Shown one piece after another: positions 1 to 6,027 of a DNA stretch of 8,471 nucleotides (positions are counted from its first letter, which is position 1; each line of letters begins with the position of its first letter). Position numbers and translations under genes: made by a program. Location: NCBI GenBank assembly GCA_029861825.1, contig JAOTYN010000162.1, positions 1-8,471 of the forward strand, written 5' to 3'. This DNA is from Cyclobacteriaceae bacterium. Lineage in GTDB: Bacteria > Bacteroidota > Bacteroidia > Cytophagales > Cyclobacteriaceae. Below the pieces are notes generated by a model. It worked only from the letters and a program-made list of their open reading frames with translations. It made no database searches and was not told where the DNA came from.

Positions 1-240
1 GGCTATTTTAAAATTGGTAAAGAGGTTGGCATTAAATCCGATTAGATCAGCGCCAATTATATTTACATCCACCTTATAGGGTGTGGTGGCTATGGAAGCC
101 GGATTGATCTGCATGCGGTTGACGCCAGCGAAGTTATCAGTGTTATATCCGGACCAGTCTTGAGTGTAACCGGTGAAACCTACCAATACAAAAATGTAGG
201 TAAAAAGGAGTATGAACCTATTCCAAAGATGATATGACAT
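1..240 (-). CDS. DUF5723-like outer-membrane protein, N-terminal part (cut by window edge)
   Basis: The 80 visible codons start with ATG and stay open to the left edge, so most of the protein is outside the window. Residues 1-26 form a signal peptide (Arg8, then a hydrophobic core of I, L, F, V) with probable cleavage before Gln27. The mature start has GVNRMQINPASIA, which closely resembles the conserved opening of DUF5723 proteins (an NPASIA-type motif followed by alternating residues such as VDVNIIG). Those are large Bacteroidota proteins predicted to be outer-membrane beta-barrels; their function is unknown. The gene lies 33 bp after the glycine-zipper gene and is probably co-transcribed with it. 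The family call rests on the short motif only; the export signal is clear. Confidence 0.75.
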   Translation of the reverse strand, partial: MSYHLWNRFILLFTYIFVLVGFTGYTQDWSGYNTDNFAGVNRMQINPASIATTPYKVDVNIIGADLIGFNANLFTNFKIA

Positions 241-273
241 TTGATTAATTAATTATTATTTGAGGGACGCAAA

Positions 274-774
274 CTACTTTACAGTGTAACCTTTGCCTTC
301 CATACAGGCGGCGAAAGCTTTTTTGAAACTATTCATCATGGCTTGTTCCTGTTGGGCGGCCTGTTGCTGCGCTTGTTGGTCCTTAGCGGCATTCTTATAC
401 GCCTTATTTCGGACACCTCGTAAAGCACCTAAGGTAGCTCCAATGGCGGCCCCTTTACCGGCGTCACCGGCGATGGCTCCCACTGCAACTCCGGCTGCAG
501 CACCTCCAGCCGCGCCTCTCATGGCGCTTCCATCTGGGCCTTTATCCACTTCCTGGGCTTGTACTTCCGGAGGGTTGATAGGATCTATACCGCTTTGTTC
601 CTTAGCCCACTTGTAGCACTGATATTCGTCAAATTCCTGCTGGTCTTTATCTTGACCCTGGGCAGGAAATACGTACATATCCAAGGGGCCGGCTATATTC
701 GACTGAGCGTATGCGGAATCGAAAAGGCCACCAACACCAAGAATTATCGCAATAAGTAAGTTTATATTTTTCAT
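274..774 (-). CDS. Exported glycine-zipper protein (YMGG-like)
   Basis: 166 residues. A signal peptide covers residues 1-23 (Lys2, hydrophobic core, cleavage after AYA before Gln24). Residues 30-66 hold an acidic Gln-rich stretch and the motif CYKWAKEQSGIDP (Cys53). Residues 87-120 are a Gly/Ala repeat with GxxxG spacing, a glycine zipper expected to pack as paired membrane or oligomerising helices. Residues 124-150 are Ala/Gln-rich and probably helical. The C-terminus is ACMEGKGYTVK (Cys157). The overall plan, with a CYxWA motif, a zipper and a CxEGxGYTVK tail, matches a recurrent but uncharacterised family of exported proteins. The two Cys could form a disulfide in the periplasm (inference). 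It follows the SnoaL-like lipoprotein gene by 10 bp, which implies one transcript. The molecular role is unknown. Confidence 0.85.
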   Translation of the reverse strand: MKNINLLIAIILGVGGLFDSAYAQSNIAGPLDMYVFPAQGQDKDQQEFDEYQCYKWAKEQSGIDPINPPEVQAQEVDKGPDGSAMRGAAGGAAAGVAVGAIAGDAGKGAAIGATLGALRGVRNKAYKNAAKDQQAQQQAAQQEQAMMNSFKKAFAACMEGKGYTVK

Positions 775-784
775 AACATTACAT

Positions 785-1303
785 TCAGTTATTTACAGAA
801 TCGGGTACGGTCAAAGGAGGAAATACCCGATAACCTAATTGCCCCAGGACATCCGCTTCGTTGTAAAAAGTGCGGCTGCGGTCGATCTTACCATCTTCAA
901 TCTTGTAAACGGCATTTACCCAGACATTGACCGGGCCCCGGCCATCTTTGTAGGTAATGGTCAAATAAGTCCAATTGGAAACCCATTCACCAGCTGCAGG
1001 TCCTTCAGCGATATTGGCGGGCAGCATTTGAGAAAGTTCGTAAACAACGGATTCGTACACATTGTCACTATTGTACTTCCAACTATCGATAGCTTCCTGC
1101 TTACGAATAGTATCTCCCACTGAGGGTCCCAGACCCAGGTAATCATCTGATAGAATCGAAGCCATGGCATCATAGTCGTGGTTGGACACAGCCTCCAGAT
1201 AGTTTTGGACAATGGCTATGTTAGCTTCTGAATTATCAGATGCTGCAGGGTTACAGGCCGCTGTTGCTATAAGCCAAAACAGCATAATAAAAGGTTTCTT
1301 CAT
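785..1303 (-). CDS. SnoaL/NTF2-like domain lipoprotein
   Basis: 172 residues. The N-terminus has Lys2-Lys3, a hydrophobic core and a relaxed lipobox TAAC with Cys17, so the protein is probably lipid-anchored; no run of acidic residues follows Cys17. Residues 27-150 fit the NTF2/SnoaL fold. An opening helix has IVQNYLEAVSNHDYDAMASI, then DDYLGLGP, a segment with AIDSW, and beta strands WVSNWTYLTITY and VNVWVNAVYKIEDGKI. The last element, DGKIDRSRTFYN, is the usual end of SnoaL-like domains. Members include small cyclases, isomerases and many binding proteins of unknown role. The fold does not reveal a substrate here, and catalytic residues cannot be assigned. It is the first gene after a 136-bp gap and leads the zipper and DUF5723 genes. 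Confidence 0.8.
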   Translation of the reverse strand: MKKPFIMLFWLIATAACNPAASDNSEANIAIVQNYLEAVSNHDYDAMASILSDDYLGLGPSVGDTIRKQEAIDSWKYNSDNVYESVVYELSQMLPANIAEGPAAGEWVSNWTYLTITYKDGRGPVNVWVNAVYKIEDGKIDRSRTFYNEADVLGQLGYRVFPPLTVPDSVNN

Positions 1304-1321
1304 GGATTTGTAGAATTATTT

Positions 1322-1346
1322 GGTTAATAACCTATGATAGTAACCT
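1322..1346. repeat. Small inverted repeat and paired TAACCT boxes upstream of the SnoaL-like gene
   Basis: GGTTAATAACC at 1322-1332 is a perfect inverted repeat with 5-bp arms around one A. TAACCT occurs at 1328-1333 and again at 1341-1346, 13 bp apart. The elements lie about 20-45 bp upstream of the ATG, where a regulator could bind. No regulator is known, and AT-rich DNA yields such repeats by chance. I found no convincing promoter or Rho-independent terminator elsewhere in the 136-bp gap (1304-1439). Confidence 0.25.
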
Positions 1347-1439
1347 GGATAAATTATCGAAAAAATTTCAATAAAAATACTGTATCTATTTAGGGAACCA
1401 TACCAACAAGATCACTTACAAATATGAGTTTAAGCAGGA

Positions 1440-2582
1440 TTATGGTGATTTGAGTTGTTCCCACATTTCCTGTGCCATCACCCCTCTAAACCCTGCATGG
1501 TCCTGCCCGGTATCCGCACTGCTGTGCATACGGGCGCTGGCCCGGTAACTGCTGCAATAGCTGTCGTTGCACAAGAAAGAGCCTCCTCTTTGTACTCTTT
1601 GGGGCATGTAAGGTTGGCGGGGGTCAAAAGCTTGATCAGGCCCTTGAGGATTAACTGCCAGACCTTTTTCGGCTAGCTGTTGATAATAGTACACATTGTA
1701 CCAATCGCTGGTCCATTCCCAAACGTTGCCCGCCATATCATAAAGGTCATAGCCATTAGGAGGGAAGGATTTTACCGGTGCCGTGGTGAAGAAACCATCA
1801 TCCTGGGTATTATGTTCAGGGAACTTGCCCTGCCAGGTATTTCCGCATACGGTGATGTTCCTGCTATCACCCCAAGGATAAAGTTTATCGATCAAACCGC
1901 CCCGGGCTGCAAACTCCCATTCTGCCTCTGTGGGCAGGCGTTTTCCGGCCCATTTCAAATAAGCTTGAGCGTCGTCCCAGGAGACCTGTACTACCGGATG
2001 AATGTCCTTACCCTCGATATTGCTCTCAGGCCCTTGGGGATGCCTCCAGCTAGCACCGGGCACCCAATCCCACCATTGCGACCAGTCAAATAAATTGTCC
2101 GTTGCTACTGGAGTAAAGACCATACTTGCCGCCACCAGCAGGGAGTCTGCTGGTTTAGGTGTATCAGGAGGCAGCTGTGTTTTAAGCAACTCCCAGTCGG
2201 GCTTTTGTTCTGCAGTAGTCAGGTAACCAGTAGCCTCCACGAACTCCGAAAATTGAGCATTGGTAATCTCCGTCACATCCATCCAAAAACCATCTACTTG
2301 TACTTGATGGGCCGGTCTTTCGTCGGGACGGGCCTCTTGATCGTTATCCAGGGCTCCCATAGTAAAGGTACCCCCAGGGATCCACACCATGCCTGGAGGG
2401 CCATCAGCGGGAGGCTGACTAATTTGACGTGGTTTAACAGTTGTTTGAGGTTGTTTACTAGTGGTCTGCTGCTGTTCAGAACCAGTTCTCTCATTAGCAT
2501 CTGGTGAACAGGAAGATAAAATTAAAACCCCCATAACCACTAGTAATCCAGATCGATATAAATAAGAGTTGGTTTTAAACAT
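1440..2582 (-). CDS. Formylglycine-generating enzyme (SUMF1/FGE family), lipoprotein form
   Basis: 380 residues. FGE oxidises the Cys of the CxPxR motif in type I sulfatases to formylglycine, using oxygen and copper. The protein opens with a signal sequence and lipobox LSSC (Cys25), then a Ser/Gln/Pro linker (26-63). The domain starts at MVWIPGGTFTMG (65-76) and continues with DERPAHQVQVDGFWMDVTEI (87-106), HPVVQVSWDDA (195-205), KRLPTEAEWEFAARGG (214-229), YPWGD, NTWQGKFPEHNTQDDGF (248-264) and GYDLYDMAGNVWEWTSDWY (277-295). RGGSFLCNDSYCSSYR (332-347) holds Cys338 and Cys343, five residues apart like human Cys336 and Cys341, so this is a true FGE candidate and not a cysteine-free GldK/GldJ-like relative. 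The human motif has His after the first Cys; here it is Asn339. A lipid anchor would place it in the periplasm with exported sulfatases. No sulfatase is encoded in the window. Confidence 0.93.
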   Translation of the reverse strand: MFKTNSYLYRSGLLVVMGVLILSSCSPDANERTGSEQQQTTSKQPQTTVKPRQISQPPADGPPGMVWIPGGTFTMGALDNDQEARPDERPAHQVQVDGFWMDVTEITNAQFSEFVEATGYLTTAEQKPDWELLKTQLPPDTPKPADSLLVAASMVFTPVATDNLFDWSQWWDWVPGASWRHPQGPESNIEGKDIHPVVQVSWDDAQAYLKWAGKRLPTEAEWEFAARGGLIDKLYPWGDSRNITVCGNTWQGKFPEHNTQDDGFFTTAPVKSFPPNGYDLYDMAGNVWEWTSDWYNVYYYQQLAEKGLAVNPQGPDQAFDPRQPYMPQRVQRGGSFLCNDSYCSSYRASARMHSSADTGQDHAGFRGVMAQEMWEQLKSP

Positions 2583-2597
2583 AAAACTGGTTTTAAA
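2570..2597. repeat. Direct 10-bp repeat flanking the FGE start codon
   Basis: TGGTTTTAAA occurs at 2570-2579 and 2588-2597, 18 bp apart, on either side of the FGE start codon (2580-2582). A 6-bp inverted repeat, TAAAAC-TG-GTTTTA, overlaps it at 2582-2595. On the mRNA the hairpin would sit directly upstream of the start codon, but it is AT-rich and weak. A role in translation control or regulator binding is only a guess. Confidence 0.3.
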
Positions 2598-2616
2598 AAG
2601 CGGAACTTTAAATATA

Positions 2617-2644
2617 CAAAGTAAGCCCAGTGCACAAAAACAAG
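2617..2644 (-). promoter_or_regulatory. Possible Bacteroidota-type promoter for the FGE gene
   Basis: On the minus strand CTTG (2641-2644) is followed after 16 bp by TTACTTTG (2617-2624). These resemble the phylum's -33 TTTG and -7 TAnnTTTG elements with one mismatch each and a slightly short spacer. A transcript would start near 2610, giving a leader of about 28 nt before the ATG at 2582. It would let the FGE be made apart from the barrel gene upstream. The match is imperfect. Confidence 0.3.
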
Positions 2645-2645
2645 G

Positions 2646-3221
2646 TTAGAATCTTTTACCCACTGCCAGGCCTACAGACCAGGAATCGTATATCCCCTCC
2701 TTGCTGTCGTAGAAGATACCCGGCGATAGCTCCCAATGTTTGCCCATTTCAAATTCGTATTCCACCCCAAACCGGTAGACCATGAAGTTTTCATTCTTCT
2801 CCAGTTCAATTCCCGGACCTACGTAAACCACCAGACTATTTATCGGTTTGAAAAGCCCCACTACGGATATGATGAAAGGTCGCTCCCGTTCTAGTTCGGA
2901 ACGTTCTTCATTGTCAATCACATAGCTGATCATTTCCAGGTCGGTATGTAATCCCACTGCCCATTTATGATTGAACCAGTATTCATAGTCAATACCCCAG
3001 GATGGGGCTATTACCGTTCCTACGCGGCCTTCATCCGGATTTCCCGCGGGGATATGAGTATGGCCAATCACCAGAGAGATCTTATGGTGTTTGAACTCGT
3101 GCTCTTCCGAGTGATCATGGGCTTCAGTTTCATGTTCCATAGAACGTTCTGTATGCTGCGCCTGTATAAACAATGTGCAACTTACCAGCAGCATAATACC
3201 TGCAGCTTTGAAGAACTTCAT
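2646..3221 (-). CDS. Small outer-membrane beta-barrel with His-rich N-terminus
   Basis: 191 residues. The N-terminus (Lys2, Lys5, hydrophobic core) can be read as a standard signal peptide cleaved before Gln22, or as a lipoprotein signal with lipobox LVSC at Cys15. The barrel-like body and terminal Phe191 favour the first. Mature residues 22-56 are rich in His and Glu, with nine His in 34 residues, a composition that can bind divalent metals. The rest alternates polar and hydrophobic residues in strand-like segments (KISLVIGHTHIPAG, WGIDYEYWFNHKWAVGLH, LVVYVGPGIELE, WSVGLAVGKRF) and ends in Phe, typical of a barrel assembly signal. At about eight strands it would be too narrow for a large pore. 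It begins 9 bp after the stop of the lipoprotein gene at 3231-3899, so the two should be co-expressed. Function unknown; metal sensing or binding is inferred from composition alone. Confidence 0.75.
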   Translation of the reverse strand: MKFFKAAGIMLLVSCTLFIQAQHTERSMEHETEAHDHSEEHEFKHHKISLVIGHTHIPAGNPDEGRVGTVIAPSWGIDYEYWFNHKWAVGLHTDLEMISYVIDNEERSELERERPFIISVVGLFKPINSLVVYVGPGIELEKNENFMVYRFGVEYEFEMGKHWELSPGIFYDSKEGIYDSWSVGLAVGKRF

Positions 3222-3230
3222 GATAACGTG

Positions 3231-3899
3231 TTAAGGGGTCAATGCTTTCTTGCTGATCATTTCATTCACGATCAATCGGGCAAATTCCGGAGCTTCTTTA
3301 GCCACGGACTGAGGATCTTCCGTCTTAGTCTGGCCAGTCCAGATAAGGTTTTCCGAACCCACGTCATACAGATTGGACTCTACAAAATAAGTGGCTTTGG
3401 TAGTATAGTAGCCGGGATAGTGAATAGTGGTATAAGCATAGTTATAATAGCCGTAATAAGTGTAGTCATATACTGGGAATGCGAAAGAAAAACTTTGTCC
3501 CTGGTTGTATCGGCTCTCCTTCTGTACATCCAGTACCCCAATTATTAAAAGGGCATCGAATTCAAACCTTTGCACTCGTGCTTTTACCATCTGTTTCAAC
3601 TCCTCCGGATCAATGTCCAATTCTTTTATGATGTCTTTCTTGCCGGCCAGGGGGAAAATGTCGAAAGTTGCTGTGGCAGGAATACCTTTGGAGCGCAGTT
3701 CCCCGGCGATGCTGGTTTCCAGCAGCGTGCGGTTGGACATATTGGGGGTCATGACCACTACGCCCAGGCTATTGAATTGTTTAGGAGCTGCCTCTGGTTT
3801 CTTCCAAGACCCTAACAGCTTGGTGGTCTGACAGGCACCAAAAAGTCCCAGGATGCACCCTAAGACAAAAGTCAGTTTAAGAGATTTTATTATCATCAT
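3231..3899 (-). CDS. Lipoprotein with DUF4136-like layout and Tyr-rich segment
   Basis: 222 residues. The signal sequence ends in lipobox FGAC (Cys23). Residues 30-130 look like an alpha/beta domain: the strand LGVVVM, a helix with LLETSIAGELRSKGI, ATATFDIFPLAG, a charged helix around 91-108 and the strand DALLIIGVLDV. Residues 144-171 contain 12 Tyr in 28. Then come ATYFVESNLYDV and ENLIWTGQTKTEDP, and a closing helix (199-217). A GVVVM-type strand, an aged-looking small domain and a LYDVxxxxLIWTGQ strand are the general layout of DUF4136 and related lipoproteins, whose role is unknown; my family call is tentative. The start could be either of two adjacent ATGs. It is followed after 9 bp by the His-rich barrel and may work with it at the outer membrane. 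Confidence 0.8.
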   Translation of the reverse strand: MMIIKSLKLTFVLGCILGLFGACQTTKLLGSWKKPEAAPKQFNSLGVVVMTPNMSNRTLLETSIAGELRSKGIPATATFDIFPLAGKKDIIKELDIDPEELKQMVKARVQRFEFDALLIIGVLDVQKESRYNQGQSFSFAFPVYDYTYYGYYNYAYTTIHYPGYYTTKATYFVESNLYDVGSENLIWTGQTKTEDPQSVAKEAPEFARLIVNEMISKKALTP

Positions 3900-3946
3900 T
3901 TGGTATCATCAATTTGGAAAGGTAATGAAATCACCCGGTTCGGTCA

Positions 3947-4738
3947 TCAGTCGGCCTCTGATTTATGCAACCTTTTGTAAATGCTAATTCGAAAAACATA
4001 ATCGGAGATCTTAAAGTCTTCCTCTTTGCTAGAGCGAGACCGAAATCGATTAGCGGTAAATACATAACGCCAGTCCCGGGATTGCACATAGCCTATACCT
4101 GCACCCAATCTATTGCGATTGGTAAAAAAACCCCCCACCTCATTCTGAAAGGGAAAGAAAAACTCTACATAGGTGGGGATGTACCAATACCGATCGCCAC
4201 ATTCTTTACATAGATTTAGATTTGCTGAAAGTTTATAACGGGCACGAGGATTAAAGTCATTCTCCTTACTGCTAAAAGTGATCTGTTGTTCAAATCTGAG
4301 AAAGTGGTTTACATCCAGCCTTCGGGCCAGTGCCGGAATTCTTTTGAAAGAGGGCCAATCCACACGTATTCCCTGCCAGGGCCGGATCTCCAAAACATTA
4401 GGCTCATCATGAACTAGAGAATAGAAAAACCCAATACCCCCCATTAATGATATGTTTTCTTTATAATGGTAGCGAATGGAGGGTCGTACATAGATCCTTT
4501 CGGAAATACGATCATTGAAAAAAGTCCTGAAACCACCATCTCCAAAATAATCCAGCTTATCATTGGCTTTTAGACTTAAATGTAGATCCAACCAAAGTTG
4601 GTAATAGTTTACATTTTCATCGCTATTTACATTTTGTGAGATCAGACTTCCTGGTAGACTAAACAGTATAAAATAAAGCAGTATCTTCAGTTTCCAGTCA
4701 ATTTTAATAGTATATGCTAATCTATATTTTCTCAACAC
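3947..4738 (-). CDS. DUF2490 outer-membrane barrel protein, GTG start
   Basis: 263 residues. A basic n-region of about 18 residues precedes a hydrophobic core (ILLYFILFSLPGSLIS) and probable cleavage before Gln36. The mature part has the DUF2490 pattern: YYQLWLDLHLSLK (45-57), GFRTFF, RIYVRPSIRYHY (81-92), GGIGFFYS, EIRPWQGIRVDWP (117-129), LRFEQQ, RARYKLSANLNL, RLGAGIGY and DYVFRISIY near the end. DUF2490 proteins are predicted outer-membrane barrels of unknown function. Cys177 and Cys180 form a CxxC pair in an apparent loop. The start is unusual: no ATG exists between the PorT-like gene's TAG and codon 99. GTG at 4738 is the best choice and TTG at the next codon is possible. Both genes share one reading frame across 19 sense codons. 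The C-terminus (HKSEAD) lacks the usual aromatic end. Confidence 0.82.
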   Translation of the reverse strand: MLRKYRLAYTIKIDWKLKILLYFILFSLPGSLISQNVNSDENVNYYQLWLDLHLSLKANDKLDYFGDGGFRTFFNDRISERIYVRPSIRYHYKENISLMGGIGFFYSLVHDEPNVLEIRPWQGIRVDWPSFKRIPALARRLDVNHFLRFEQQITFSSKENDFNPRARYKLSANLNLCKECGDRYWYIPTYVEFFFPFQNEVGGFFTNRNRLGAGIGYVQSRDWRYVFTANRFRSRSSKEEDFKISDYVFRISIYKRLHKSEAD

Positions 4739-4795
4739 TAATGTGATTTGATATCTATTATATGACCGAAGGTATTTAGGATAATACAGAACTAG

Positions 4796-5512
4796 CTATT
4801 CTTCCGCCACCTCCACAAAGGGGAAAGTCAGGATAAACTGGAAAGTGGAATGGTTGGCGGATAGATCTGTTCCACTTTCAAAAACATCATTAAAGCCGTA
4901 AGTATACCTCAACCTGAGGTCTATGCCCTTTCCTCCCCGTTTCTCTTTGAACGCATAACCCACTTCTACTGGAATACTCCAGTCAAAACTTTTGAAATTA
5001 TCTTTAAGATCTTGCTCTACGTCAACCAAAGTGCCACTGGTCAGGATAATTTCCGTTTCTTGTTTTGCAGAGGTCAGAAAACTGAGTTGAGGTCCGGCAG
5101 AGAAATACCAACCCGCTGGTAGTCGATATTGCACCAACAATGGTACTTCTATGTAGTTGAGTTTGATCTTACTGTTGGTTTCATCCACCTCAAACTGTTC
5201 GTCCAGGTCTATAGGATTCGCCACGTCTCGGGCCCCTTTGGGAGATAGCGGCTTAAATTCGGGAGCCAGATACCAGCGGTCATTTATTTTAATATGAGTA
5301 CCCAAACCAAAATTAAGACCTATTAAACTCTTGCCATCATCAAATCCACTCATTTTGGCAGCGTTTAATCCAATATCCAGGCTCAAGTGGAAGTTCTCGG
5401 ACGCTACCTTATCTCCGAAGATCAATATAAATAAAGCGGCTTGCGCCTGAGCACGTTCCGTGGATATTACTATGGTAATTCCTGCAATCAATAATATTAG
5501 TATTCTTTTCAT
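4796..5512 (-). CDS. PorT-like outer-membrane beta-barrel protein
   Basis: 238 residues. The signal peptide (Lys2, Arg3, core ILILLIAGITIVIS) ends near AQAQA at residue 25. The mature start ALFILIFGDKVASENFHLSL is a recognisable opening of a common Bacteroidota barrel family. Strand-like segments follow: LIGLNFGLGTHIKI (63-76), WYLAPEFKPLSP (80-91), IKLNYIEVPLLVQYRL (116-131), WYFSAGPQLSFL (135-146), WSIPVEVGYAF, IDLRLRYTYGFNDV and FQFILTFPF. The YIEVPLL plus SAGPQLSFL pair is typical of PorT/OMP_b-brl_2 proteins. It is not necessarily the PorT of the type IX secretion system, since many paralogues exist. It sits 36 bp after the small membrane protein at 5549-5980 and 57 bp before the DUF2490 gene. 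Substrate unknown. Confidence 0.85.
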   Translation of the reverse strand: MKRILILLIAGITIVISTERAQAQAALFILIFGDKVASENFHLSLDIGLNAAKMSGFDDGKSLIGLNFGLGTHIKINDRWYLAPEFKPLSPKGARDVANPIDLDEQFEVDETNSKIKLNYIEVPLLVQYRLPAGWYFSAGPQLSFLTSAKQETEIILTSGTLVDVEQDLKDNFKSFDWSIPVEVGYAFKEKRGGKGIDLRLRYTYGFNDVFESGTDLSANHSTFQFILTFPFVEVAEE

Positions 5513-5548
5513 GTACTTTTATTTTAGGGCCTAGTCTAACTGTTCCTG

Positions 5549-5980
5549 CTACTGCCTCTTCTCACCTGAAATGCGTTTCATAACTGCTTGACGATATGCC
5601 TCATTGATATCTGTTTGATTGTCCAAAACAATTTCCAACAGGTAAACTGTTATGGCAGCTCCCCACAGGGCCACGCCCCCTTCAAAAGTGAGGTCCAGAA
5701 AAAAACCGTGAAATAAATTATCATCACCAATTATGGGATTGAATCTGAAAAATATGGACAGTGCCACCAGTAAAAAGCCGAAGCCAGCCGCCAGCCACAG
5801 GTATAATTTCTTAGCGGCTAGGGTATCCGTCATAAGTTCCAGTTCTTCAGGATATTTTCTAAAGAATTCTACCTCATCATCAGAAATAATGATTTCCGTT
5901 TTTCTGAGATTCTTCAGGATCAATTTTCTTTGAATTCTTCTTTCTCTGCTGCGGAGGTTTATCTTTTGCGGTGTTTTCAT
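5549..5980 (-). CDS. Small two-helix inner-membrane protein of unknown function
   Basis: 143 residues without a cleavable signal. The first 29 residues are very basic (about 11 Arg/Lys) and precede an acidic linker with SDDEVEFFRKYPEELELM (33-50). Two membrane helices are predicted at about 59-78 (LYLWLAAGFGFLLVALSIFF) and 100-117. Both ends should face the cytoplasm by the positive-inside rule, with the short loop PIIGDDNLFHGFFLD outside. The C-terminal 25 residues form a charged helix (DINEAYRQAVMKRISGEK). I do not recognise the family. Its place between another small membrane protein and a PorT-like barrel suggests an inner-membrane partner of the neighbouring outer-membrane proteins, which is inference only. 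Confidence 0.75.
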   Translation of the reverse strand: MKTPQKINLRSRERRIQRKLILKNLRKTEIIISDDEVEFFRKYPEELELMTDTLAAKKLYLWLAAGFGFLLVALSIFFRFNPIIGDDNLFHGFFLDLTFEGGVALWGAAITVYLLEIVLDNQTDINEAYRQAVMKRISGEKRQ

Positions 5981-6027
5981 ACTTCCAATTTTTAGAATCT
6001 TTTTAAGCCCACTCCTGAATGAAATGG

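Noticed and set aside
293..616. Plus-strand open frame of 107 codons opposite the glycine-zipper gene
   Set aside because: Its Ala/Pro-rich product mirrors the Gly/Ala-rich zipper codons, and it has no leader or recognisable domain. The minus-strand gene explains it.
1304..1439. Promoter or terminator in the gap before the SnoaL-like gene
   Set aside because: TTTG followed by TATGGTTC is a poor match to the phylum's promoter, and no GC-rich stem with a T run is present.
1680..2507. Several plus-strand frames opposite the FGE gene
   Set aside because: They overlap each other and lie wholly within a strongly conserved enzyme gene.
2967..3548. Plus-strand open frame of 193 codons across two minus-strand genes
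   Set aside because: It spans the junction of two well-supported exported-protein genes, its product shows no family motif, and no promoter precedes it.
3917..3924. TACCTTTC as a -7 promoter element before the Tyr-rich lipoprotein gene
   Set aside because: It matches TAnnTTTG at all but one position, but there is no -33 TTTG at the right distance and it is very close to the start codon.
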